From assembly GCA_032055545.1 (NCBI GenBank), contig DAMBQR010000011.1, positions 12,978-76,977 on the forward strand: 64,000 nt of DNA, in the 5' to 3' direction. Origin of the DNA: Pseudescherichia sp032055545. Its GTDB lineage: Bacteria; Pseudomonadota; Gammaproteobacteria; Enterobacterales; Enterobacteriaceae. Positions within the stretch are counted from its first letter, which is position 1. The number at the start of each line of letters is the position of its first letter. The translations under genes were made by a program, and so were the position numbers. This document shows, one piece after another, positions 25,344 to 31,935 of this stretch. The notes beneath the pieces were generated by a model. That model searched no databases. It worked only from the letters and a program-made list of their open reading frames with translations, and had not been told where the DNA came from.

Positions 25344-25790
25344 CTATTGCGCGATCGCGCCCAGCGTCATGACTCGCTTTCTGCGGCTCAGCCAGCGCGC
25401 CTCCCCCTGGCCCCAGGGCCGGATCTGCTCCAGGTAGTGCATAATCGTCCGGCCAAAGCCAGGCTGGCAGCAGAAATCAAGGATCCAGATCCTGCCCCCC
25501 TCATTCCACTCAGAGGGGTGCAGCCGAAACTGCGGATCGTTTAGCAGCCGGGCTTCGGTATCCGCTTCCAGACAGGCCCAGGTTACGTAAGCTAACGGCT
25601 GCCCGCGCCGGTCAAAGAGAAACTTAATCTGTCTGTGTTGAATAGCGAACTCGGTCCAGTACTGAAGGCTCAGGACCGGGTAGAGGCTGTAGTTGCGGTT
25701 GTAGAGCATGCAGCTCACGGCAAAGCCCGCCTGTTCGTGGGCTGACCACACCTGCTGGCCGTTTACCGTTTCTCTGATTTGTGATGTCAT
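25344..25790 (-). CDS. HlyC-like acyltransferase homologue (MceI/MchD type)
   Basis: A 148-residue protein of the RTX-toxin-activating acyltransferase family as found in siderophore-microcin clusters. Family segments are IKFLFDRRGQPLAYVTWACL and SEWNEGGRIWILDF, the latter with the conserved Asp. In MccE492, MceI works with MceJ to attach the glucosylated siderophore to the microcin C-terminus. At the position of the catalytic His of HlyC (SPLHR-WP) I read YSLYP, so the His seems absent; this may be typical of the microcin branch. Its ATG overlaps the upstream stop (ATGA), coupling the two genes. Confidence 0.8.
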   Translation of the reverse strand: MTSQIRETVNGQQVWSAHEQAGFAVSCMLYNRNYSLYPVLSLQYWTEFAIQHRQIKFLFDRRGQPLAYVTWACLEADTEARLLNDPQFRLHPSEWNEGGRIWILDFCCQPGFGRTIMHYLEQIRPWGQGEARWLSRRKRVMTLGAIAQ

Positions 25791-27328
25791 CTGCTCTCCC
25801 CCGGACGGCCTAATACATCGCAGGCAAACGCCTGCATACGCTCCCCCATTACAAGCAGGGCTTTTTGCAAGGAGGCAGGATCCTCTGCGTGAGTATCCAG
25901 CAGCCCGGCAATAGCCTTAAACATCTGCGCTTTACCTAACGATCCTCGTGGCTGAAGTTTCAGGCGTGCCTGCTGCGCCATGCCTGCCAGCACAAAAGCC
26001 ACCTCACGTCCTTGAGAGCGACACTGCTCTATCAGCCAGCGTGTTGCTTCGGTAAAGAGCTGCTGTGTTTCAACGAAGTGGGGATCGCGCATCAGAGCCT
26101 CACAGCCTGCCACGGCCTCGCCCTGGCTCTGGCGGATCAAAACCACGGCCAGTCGCGTTAGCGGTGAGTCAGATGGCGTGCGCGTGGATGAGCAATAGAG
26201 CGTGGCGCTGCGGCGGCGTAGCAGCTTCATAAAGCTGTCCACCAGTCGGGTTAACGGCTGAGGTAACGTCTGTGATGCCAGCATATCCGCCGGAAAACCC
26301 AGCAGATCGAGATAGCAGCGGTAGCAGGCGCTGTGAAAGGTGTGCAGAAAGACCTCCTCCACCTGCTGCCGGGCTGCCTGGGTAAAGGCGGCATCAAACA
26401 TATACTTGCCGAGATAGAGACAGAGATCCGCTACGCTTTGTTGCAGCAGCCCCGGCTCGTTCATCAGCTCTGTCAGCCTGAAACGGTAGTCAAAGCTGTC
26501 AGGAAAGTCGCCGGGAAACAGGCTGCTTAAGCCGTTGAAGTCCAGCAGCCTGCCGTCCATCGCTACATTGGAGGGCGAGGTGGTGACCCGTAAAAAACGG
26601 GTGCGGCAAAATGCCATCTGCCACGCCTGGCGGCGTGCCATTTCGCACAGTCCTTCAGTAACGTAGCGCCGTTGATCCCGGCTGGCCTCAGCGCTAAACC
26701 CCCCAGGCGGAGTGGGCAGGGTTTGAGGTAAGATCGGGATCGCGGCTCTCACCCGCGCGGCGTCATGTATCAGCAGGCTGGCATAGCAGGGCTGCGGACG
26801 AAAATAGGGGGCGCGTTCAAAGTGAGCTGGACGCACCACCGGCTCACGTACCAGCAAGGCGCGGCGTAATGGTCCCCCGGCGCGTTTGAATGCCAGCTCA
26901 ATGTCGCTGTCAGTCAGTAAAACGGCCCGCGCCCGTACCGCGCCGAAGGGTAACACCTTCGCCAGCGCCTCGCCCCAGAAGGCTTCATAAATGGCATCGC
27001 TGGCGGTCAGTGCGCCGTTGGAGTGAATAGCATCTGAACCTTCACCCACCAGAGGATTAGCGCCTATGCCCTTGACCTGATGACGCCCGTTAAAGCCGCA
27101 GCGTGCTCCGCCGCCGTTACGCTGGATGCCGCTGCCGCCATAGCGCTCGGCGTGAAACAGGCTGGTCGGGGCCACACCCTCGGGATCGATCAGATAGCTA
27201 CAGTCTCGACGCAGTGCTTCCCCATCATCAACGTCCGGGGCGCACCAGATCAGCGAGGAGGTAACCTGCCGGGCCTCAAACGGGACCAGATTATCGGTAA
27301 GATCGGCAAGGGATGCAGAATAGCTCAT
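25787..27328 (-). CDS. Microcin maturation protein, MceJ/MchC type
   Basis: A 513-residue protein matching in size and place the MceJ/MchC proteins, partners of MceI/MchD in attaching the siderophore to the microcin. No catalytic signature is obvious. Part of the N-terminal half (RNGGGARCGFNG, QVKGIGANPLV, AIYEAFWGEALAKVLPFGAV, then RARAVLL) has the spacing of the SelO/YdiU pseudokinase fold (GDGRA, LKGxGPTPYSR, REFLxSEAMHxLG). This suggests an AMP- or ATP-handling role; that link is my inference. The ATG at 27328 is preferred over GTG codons at 27331 and 27355. It overlaps the acyltransferase gene by ATGA. Confidence 0.72.
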   Translation of the reverse strand: MSYSASLADLTDNLVPFEARQVTSSLIWCAPDVDDGEALRRDCSYLIDPEGVAPTSLFHAERYGGSGIQRNGGGARCGFNGRHQVKGIGANPLVGEGSDAIHSNGALTASDAIYEAFWGEALAKVLPFGAVRARAVLLTDSDIELAFKRAGGPLRRALLVREPVVRPAHFERAPYFRPQPCYASLLIHDAARVRAAIPILPQTLPTPPGGFSAEASRDQRRYVTEGLCEMARRQAWQMAFCRTRFLRVTTSPSNVAMDGRLLDFNGLSSLFPGDFPDSFDYRFRLTELMNEPGLLQQSVADLCLYLGKYMFDAAFTQAARQQVEEVFLHTFHSACYRCYLDLLGFPADMLASQTLPQPLTRLVDSFMKLLRRRSATLYCSSTRTPSDSPLTRLAVVLIRQSQGEAVAGCEALMRDPHFVETQQLFTEATRWLIEQCRSQGREVAFVLAGMAQQARLKLQPRGSLGKAQMFKAIAGLLDTHAEDPASLQKALLVMGERMQAFACDVLGRPGESR

Positions 27329-27404
27329 CACATTATTTTCCGGATAATTGCACACGCTGTTTTAAATAGCCACAGGCCGTCACGCTTAAGTGAAAGCGTA
27401 AGAG

Positions 27405-27533
27405 TCAAAATAGGAGAAGGGCATATTCCAGCAGTGCGCTTGCCATAATTAACGCCGCCATTTCAGCGGGGGAGGGGCGGGGTTTTGCATTATTTTGACG
27501 ATCCATATCTTCATTGCCAGTAAGAGGTTCCAT
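27405..27533 (-). CDS. Small hypothetical peptide at the head of the microcin operon
   Basis: An open frame of 42 residues beginning MEPLTGNEDMDRQNNAKPRP. Residues about 23-42 form a hydrophobic, helix-like stretch (EMAALIMASALLEYALLLF). A weak ribosome site (AGGG) precedes it. It starts only 14 bases from the Fur-like site and points the same way as the maturation and export genes, 77 bases before the MceJ-type gene. I recognise no family. It may be a real leader or accessory peptide, or chance. Confidence 0.4.
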   Translation of the reverse strand: MEPLTGNEDMDRQNNAKPRPSPAEMAALIMASALLEYALLLF

Positions 27534-27546
27534 TTTTACCCTACAA

Positions 27547-27565
27547 GAGAATGATTCTTATTTTG
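27547..27565 (-). promoter_or_regulatory. Fur-like site of the microcin maturation/export operon
   Basis: The 19 bases contain the perfect inverted repeat AGAAT-G-ATTCT and match the GATAATGATAATCATTATC consensus at about 13 of 19 positions. It lies directly before the minus-strand operon. Siderophore microcins are known to be iron-regulated, so Fur control is a reasonable inference. Confidence 0.55.
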
Positions 27566-27892
27566 TTTTCTGCGAATGTGCCAGAGTATCCACAGGGAGT
27601 CAAATGTTTTATCTGCCTCGTTTCAGGTGTAAAGCATTGATAGTATGCTTCCAGGGAGATGCCAGACCCCCTTTTATCAGTCAGAAATGCTCGCTCACGT
27701 AAGAAAATGCTGAATGCTTTTCAGCAATCCACAGGCGGTATCCGGTGCGGATCGGCGTGTTTTGGCTATTATTTAGTTTCGTTTAAGGAGGCGGTTAAAG
27801 CCATCAATATGCTGGCTGGTTGACGGACAATATATTTGCAGCCGTTTTACTCTATCAATCACCAAATTTAGTAGGGAGGTGACGGCCCGGCG
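27566..27892. other. Intergenic region between divergent microcin operons, no firm gene
   Basis: Only short frames occur here on both strands (for example a 38-codon frame at 27707-27823), none with a convincing ribosome site or recognisable product. Composition is close to balanced and becomes AT-rich toward 27900. Promoters for both directions are expected here and just beyond. Confidence 0.5.
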
Positions 27893-27922
27893 TTGACTAT
27901 TTTATTTGTGATGCCCTATGCT
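27893..27922 (+). promoter_or_regulatory. Candidate promoter of the glucosyltransferase/esterase operon
   Basis: TTGACT and TATGCT are 18 bases apart in AT-rich DNA about 145 bases before the glucosyltransferase start. The boxes are good but not perfect sigma-70 matches. Confidence 0.45.
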
Positions 27923-27960
27923 TTTAATATTAATTTTGTTTTCAAGATTAAATTATTACG

Positions 27961-27979
27961 GATATTGATAATATTACGG
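27961..27979 (+). promoter_or_regulatory. Fur-like site before the glucosyltransferase gene
   Basis: The inverted repeat ATATT-GAT-AATAT (27962-27974) sits inside a 19-base match to the Fur consensus at about 12 positions. It lies downstream of the candidate promoter and upstream of the IroB-type gene. Iron repression is inferred. Confidence 0.45.
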
Positions 27980-28067
27980 CAAAGCATGCCGCATAAATTG
28001 CATTTAAAGAAACGGACAATAAACGCTGTTCCAGTTTGATGCTCGTTAAGCGGAGAGGGATTTTCTC

Positions 28068-29225
28068 ATGCGTGTTCTTTTCATCGGTCCGCCCCTATAC
28101 GGACTGCTCTATCCCGTGCTCTCTCTTGCCCAGGGCTTTCGCGCCAATGGGCATGAGGTTACGATTGCCAGCGCTGGAAAATTTGCGCAAAAAGCCGCTG
28201 AGGCTGGCCTTGTGGCATTCGATGCTGCACCTACGCTCGACTCCGAAGCCGAGTATTGTCAGCGGGAAGATCTGCGCAAAAGGGGCATTATCGGCACCAA
28301 CAAAGGGAATTTCTCTTTTTTTAGCGATGAGATGACGGATCGGCTGGTTGAGTTTACCGGCCAGTGGCGGCCCGATTTAATTATCTATCCCCCGCTGGGC
28401 CTGGCCGGTCCGCTCGTGGCGGCGAAATTTGGCATTCCAGTGGTGATGCAAACGGTAGGGTTCGCCCATACGCCCTGGCATATACAGGGGGTGACACGAT
28501 CCCTGGCGAACGCCTATGCCCGTCATGGCGTTGCTGCCCCACCACGGGATCTGGCGTGGATCGATGTCACTCCGCCGAGCATGAGCATTGTGCAGAATAA
28601 CGGCGAACCCATCATTCCCATGCGGTACGTCCCTTACAACGGCGGGGCGGTCTGGGAGAGGTGGTGGGAGAGAGAGCCTGCGAGAAAGCGTCTGTTGGTC
28701 AGCCTGGGAACCGTCCAGCCGATGGCCGATGGGCTGGATCCGATCGCCTGGATTATGGATTCAGCGGATGAGGTAGATGCTGAGTTTATCCTTCAGCTGG
28801 GTACCAATGCCCGCCGCGGGCTGCGCCCGCTGCCACCTAACGTGCGGCTGGTCGAGTGGATACCGATGGGCGTATTTCTCAACGGAGCCGACGGCTTTAT
28901 TCACCATGGCGGCGCGGGTAACACCCTGACGGCGCTGCACTGCGGTATACCCCAGATGGTATTTGGTCAGGGAGCCGATCGTCCTGTTAATGCGCAGGCC
29001 GTTGTCGCCCGTGGATGTGGCACTATTCCCGGCGAACAAGGGCTGACGGGCGATCTGATTAACACATTTTTAGCCAATACGGCTTATCGTACGGCTTCAG
29101 TGCAGGTCGCCAAAGAGATGGCGGCGCAGGCCGCGCCCGCAGAGGTCGCTGCAAGCCTCGCTGCCACCGTGATGGGTAAAAATACGCGGATGCGCGCGAC
29201 AAAAACGATGGAGTACGCGTCATGA
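28068..29225 (+). CDS. iroB: Enterobactin C-glucosyltransferase (IroB/MceC/MchA type)
   Basis: A 385-residue GT1-family glycosyltransferase very like IroB, which C-glucosylates the dihydroxybenzoyl rings of enterobactin to make salmochelins. Shared segments include MRVLFIGPPLYGLLYPVLSL at the start, DLIIYPPLGLAGPLVAAKFG, HTPWHIQGVTRSL and the donor-sugar motif IHHGGAGNTLTALHCGIPQ near residue 285. In microcin clusters the same enzyme (MceC, MchA) supplies the glucosylated siderophore later attached to the peptide. GGAGAGG precedes the ATG. Its stop overlaps the esterase start (ATGA). No iroC, iroE or iroN is nearby, which favours a microcin role over a full salmochelin locus. Confidence 0.92.
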   Translation: MRVLFIGPPLYGLLYPVLSLAQGFRANGHEVTIASAGKFAQKAAEAGLVAFDAAPTLDSEAEYCQREDLRKRGIIGTNKGNFSFFSDEMTDRLVEFTGQWRPDLIIYPPLGLAGPLVAAKFGIPVVMQTVGFAHTPWHIQGVTRSLANAYARHGVAAPPRDLAWIDVTPPSMSIVQNNGEPIIPMRYVPYNGGAVWERWWEREPARKRLLVSLGTVQPMADGLDPIAWIMDSADEVDAEFILQLGTNARRGLRPLPPNVRLVEWIPMGVFLNGADGFIHHGGAGNTLTALHCGIPQMVFGQGADRPVNAQAVVARGCGTIPGEQGLTGDLINTFLANTAYRTASVQVAKEMAAQAAPAEVAASLAATVMGKNTRMRATKTMEYAS

Positions 29226-30460
29226 TCGACGCCGTCCCGTTCGCGCCGCATGAGCAGAGGGTTATCGCCCGGATACACGCTCAGCTGGGGGCAGGCACAG
29301 CGCCGGACGTCTCCCGATTCTGGCGTGACGTTGCTTCTGTCCGAATCCCCCTGAGCGCGGCGGTAAAGGACGAAGATGACCAACGTGAAGTCACTTTTCT
29401 GTGGCGCTCGGCGGCAGCGTTGCAGGGCGTCTATCTTCGTCTGAACCGGGTGACGGATAAGCAGAGCGTTACGAAAGGGCTAATGACGCCTCTACCTGCC
29501 AGCGACATCTGGTTTTTGACGCTGCGGTTGCCAGCGAGCTATTGCGGGTCATATACCCTCGTCGAAATCCCTGCCGGGCTTTCATCCGAACAGATCGCTC
29601 AGCTTGGCAGCCGATTCTCTCCCCTGGACGGGCAAGCCGATCCGCTTAATCCTGCGGCAGGCATTAACGTGCGCGGACTGGAAGAGTCACTTCTGGCTCT
29701 GGATCGCGCCCCTCATCAGCGTGAATGGGATACGCAATCCGCCCCCGTTCGCGGAACCCTGTCATCGTCATACTCCTGGGTTGCGGGTCGTCAGCGCCGG
29801 GTTCGCCTCTATCTTCCTGATGCACCCGTCTCTGAGCCTTTGGGGTTGCTGGTAGTGCCCGACGCAGAGATATGGTTTGAGCGCCTGGGGCTACCTGCCG
29901 CCATCGACAACGGCATTAGCAGCGGCCGCTTGGGTCCACTGGCCGTGCTGGGCATTGATAACCTTGATCTCTCGGATCGTAATACCCTGCTGGGCGGACG
30001 CAAAGCGCTGGTGCAGGATATTGCCCAGCGCCTGGTGCCGCAGTTACGAATGGCTTATCCCGACAGGAGATGGGCAGGGCGAGAAAAAACGGTATTCGCT
30101 GGACAGAGCCTGGGGGGCGTAACGGCCCTCATGGCTGCCCTTTATGCCCCGGATACGTTCGGCTGCGTCCTTAGCCACTCCCCCTCAATGTGGTGGGCGC
30201 CCGGTGAGAGCAAACCACCAATGATGTTCAGCGAGAGTGCGGGATGCTGGGTAAGCCAGCAGATGCTTGCTATGCCGCCTAAAGCCGTGCGCGTCCAGCT
30301 CTGCGTGGGTGCTTTAGAAGGCGGGACGGTCTCTCATGTTGAACAGCTGCACCAGCGCCTGATCGCCACCGGAGTAGAGAGTGAGATGACGATCTATACC
30401 GGCGGTCACGACTATGCCTGGTGGCGTGGTGCGCTGATGGATGGTCTGGCCAGGGTTTAG
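29222..30460 (+). CDS. iroD: Salmochelin/enterochelin esterase (IroD/MceD type)
   Basis: A 412-residue alpha/beta-hydrolase esterase of the Fes/IroD family. The N-terminal domain (about 1-170) has EREVTFLWRA-like QREVTFLWRSAAALQGVYLR. The C-terminal domain carries the nucleophile Ser in FAGQSLGGVTALM and the catalytic His in YTGGHDYAWWRGAL, with Asp expected between. IroD hydrolyses the tri-ester backbone of (glucosylated) enterobactin; MceD does so in microcin E492 maturation, giving linear forms. There is no signal peptide, so it acts in the cytoplasm. It is translationally coupled to the glucosyltransferase. Confidence 0.92.
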   Translation: MIDAVPFAPHEQRVIARIHAQLGAGTAPDVSRFWRDVASVRIPLSAAVKDEDDQREVTFLWRSAAALQGVYLRLNRVTDKQSVTKGLMTPLPASDIWFLTLRLPASYCGSYTLVEIPAGLSSEQIAQLGSRFSPLDGQADPLNPAAGINVRGLEESLLALDRAPHQREWDTQSAPVRGTLSSSYSWVAGRQRRVRLYLPDAPVSEPLGLLVVPDAEIWFERLGLPAAIDNGISSGRLGPLAVLGIDNLDLSDRNTLLGGRKALVQDIAQRLVPQLRMAYPDRRWAGREKTVFAGQSLGGVTALMAALYAPDTFGCVLSHSPSMWWAPGESKPPMMFSESAGCWVSQQMLAMPPKAVRVQLCVGALEGGTVSHVEQLHQRLIATGVESEMTIYTGGHDYAWWRGALMDGLARV

Positions 30461-30720
30461 CTGACGATTGAGAGTATGATTTTGGCAGAGAATCATGCTG
30501 CAAAGTGTGGCGGAAACAGGGAGGCAGGCTACACTCTCGGAGGTACCTTTTAGCCTGAGTACGTTTTTTACGGTATCGCCATAGCTAAAACCGCACGAAC
30601 GCTGTGGGGAGTAGAGGTGTAAAATCAGGGTGTTACCGATAAAAACCCTGTACATTGCGGGCTAAATTGTTTAGCGTCGTACCGTTTGAATATCCGGCAA
30701 AAGAAGCAACTGGCACAGAT

Positions 30721-31014
30721 ATGAATAGATTTGATGATAAAAGATTGACCGATATTGTGCTGGGAGAAGCCATTCTTGCTCTTTTGAGCGAGGGCGATCC
30801 CATAACGCCACACAGTCTGATAGAAAAACTACAGCTTATGGCTCTCTCAGAAAATTTGTCGTTCAGAAAGCAGGCGTGCACCAGCGCCATCATTGAGGTA
30901 CAGAGCAGCCTTAACGAAGCACCACGCCATAACATTATCGAGGTTCACTCCCCGGAGTACGGCAGTTTCCCTTCAGATAGCGGATACTTTTCCGGCAGTA
31001 AAATGATCCACTAA
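30721..31014 (+). CDS. AriR/YmgB-like small regulatory protein
   Basis: A 97-residue protein. The segment TDIVLGEAILALLSEGDPIT followed by SLIEKLQLMA has the pattern of the YmgB/AriR family (E. coli: VLGQAVTNLMLSGDNVN), small helical dimers that act as connectors to the Rcs system and affect biofilm and acid resistance. The C-terminal tail (about 25 Ser/Gly-rich residues) is extra. The ATG at 30721 is chosen because the upstream extension to a TTG at 30655 is not family-like; the ribosome site is weak. Function here is not known. Confidence 0.6.
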   Translation: MNRFDDKRLTDIVLGEAILALLSEGDPITPHSLIEKLQLMALSENLSFRKQACTSAIIEVQSSLNEAPRHNIIEVHSPEYGSFPSDSGYFSGSKMIH

Positions 31015-31055
31015 TAGCCAGGCGCTATCTCTACGCCGCTTAAACGCCGCAGGGA

Positions 31056-31262
31056 TCATATTGCTCTGTCGGCGATTGCGCGCAGTGCCATGATGTAGTC
31101 CTGCTTATGCGCGCAGTCAGCAGTATGCTCTGACTGCTGCTGCAGAAAAGCCATCATGTTTTGCGCCTGTAAAGGTTGACCTGTTTTCAGCAACTGCGAC
31201 GCCATCTGTCCTATCACTGCGTGAATGTCGTCACTGTGCTCAAGCTGTACGTTTTCTAACAC
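31056..31262 (-). CDS. Small AriR/YcgZ-like protein
   Basis: A 68-residue helical protein. DIHAVIGQMASQLLKTGQPL followed by a second helix (AQNMMAFLQQQSEHTAD) and a third fits the three-helix pattern of the YcgZ/YmgA/AriR family. It converges on the other AriR-like gene across a 41-base gap, and the MarR-family gene lies 19 bases upstream on the same strand, so it may be cotranscribed with that regulator. Similarity is weak and the call is tentative. Confidence 0.5.
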   Translation of the reverse strand: MLENVQLEHSDDIHAVIGQMASQLLKTGQPLQAQNMMAFLQQQSEHTADCAHKQDYIMALRAIADRAI

Positions 31263-31281
31263 GTTCTACTCCAACCTGTCA

Positions 31282-31764
31282 TTAAGGAATGGCGTTAATC
31301 AATTTCTGCCGCAGTTTCGCTACCCTGGCCGTCAGGTCCGACAGCTCTTCAATCGGCGTATCCATGACTGAAATCATGTCTGCCGGTACACCCGCTGCGC
31401 GCGTTTTTAGCTCCTGCCCCTGCTCGGTGAGGGAGATGAGCACTTTTCTCTCATCCCGGCCCACATCACGCCGTCTGCTAATGAACCCTGACTCTTCCAG
31501 CCGTTTCAGCAGCTGGCTGAGGGTGCCAGAGTCGAGCTGCACACGCCCGCCAATCTCAGAGACCGTCACGTTGTCCTTTTCCCACAGGGCCAGCAGAACC
31601 AGATACTGCGGATAGGTCAGCCCTAACGGTTTCAGCCGCGACTGGTAGAGCTTGGTCATGGCCAGAGAAGCGGAATAGAGGGCAAAACAGAGGAACTGGT
31701 CCACCGTAACAGGCGCCTCGCTTTGTGCCGGTGCCCCACACGCCTCGATTTTATCTTCTTTCAT
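31282..31764 (-). CDS. MarR-family regulator, OhrR-like
   Basis: A 160-residue winged-helix repressor. The N-terminal segment VDQFLCFALYSASLAMTKLY matches OhrR-type peroxide sensors, where the reactive Cys (Cys26 here) forms a sulfenic acid with organic hydroperoxides. The recognition region is VTVSEIGGRVQLDSGTLSQL and the wing is RRRDVGRDERKVLISLT. A second Cys near the N-terminus (Cys9) could allow the two-Cys mechanism. The usual target, ohr, is not adjacent. It lies divergent from the COG0523 GTPase gene. Confidence 0.85.
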   Translation of the reverse strand: MKEDKIEACGAPAQSEAPVTVDQFLCFALYSASLAMTKLYQSRLKPLGLTYPQYLVLLALWEKDNVTVSEIGGRVQLDSGTLSQLLKRLEESGFISRRRDVGRDERKVLISLTEQGQELKTRAAGVPADMISVMDTPIEELSDLTARVAKLRQKLINAIP

Positions 31765-31893
31765 ATCATTTCTGTTTCTTAGTCAGAGTCCGGAGTACGA
31801 AACGCCAGGCTAACCGTTTTGTTACATTCATATAAATATTGATCCAAATACAATTGATGTCAATGTAATATCCGCACTTTAACGCTCTCTATT

Positions 31894-31911
31894 GTTATGT
31901 TATAACATTTC
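31894..31911 (+). promoter_or_regulatory. Zur box
   Basis: An 18-base site with the perfect 12-base palindrome ATGTTATAACAT and the half-site ATAACATTTC, as in Zur operators of znuABC, ykgM and zinT. It lies 25 bases before the GTPase start and should cause derepression in zinc shortage. Confidence 0.8.
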
Positions 31912-31935
31912 ACAAATAAGATAGAGGTGAGCGAA

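Noticed and set aside
25787..27328. Lantibiotic-dehydratase or YcaO-type modification enzyme
   Set aside because: Size alone suggested it; no matching motifs, and the neighbours and ATGA overlap with an HlyC-like gene fit MceJ/MchC much better.
27514..27702. 62-codon plus-strand frame in the microcin intergenic region
   Set aside because: It overlaps the head of the opposite operon and the Fur-like site, and its product has no recognisable features.
27707..27823. 38-codon plus-strand frame containing Gly-Gly and Cys residues, considered as a second microcin precursor
   Set aside because: No MRE-type leader, no ribosome site, and a core too short; likely chance in the intergenic region.
28068..30460. 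Full salmochelin (iro) locus
   Set aside because: Only IroB- and IroD-type genes are present; iroC, iroE and iroN are not in the window.
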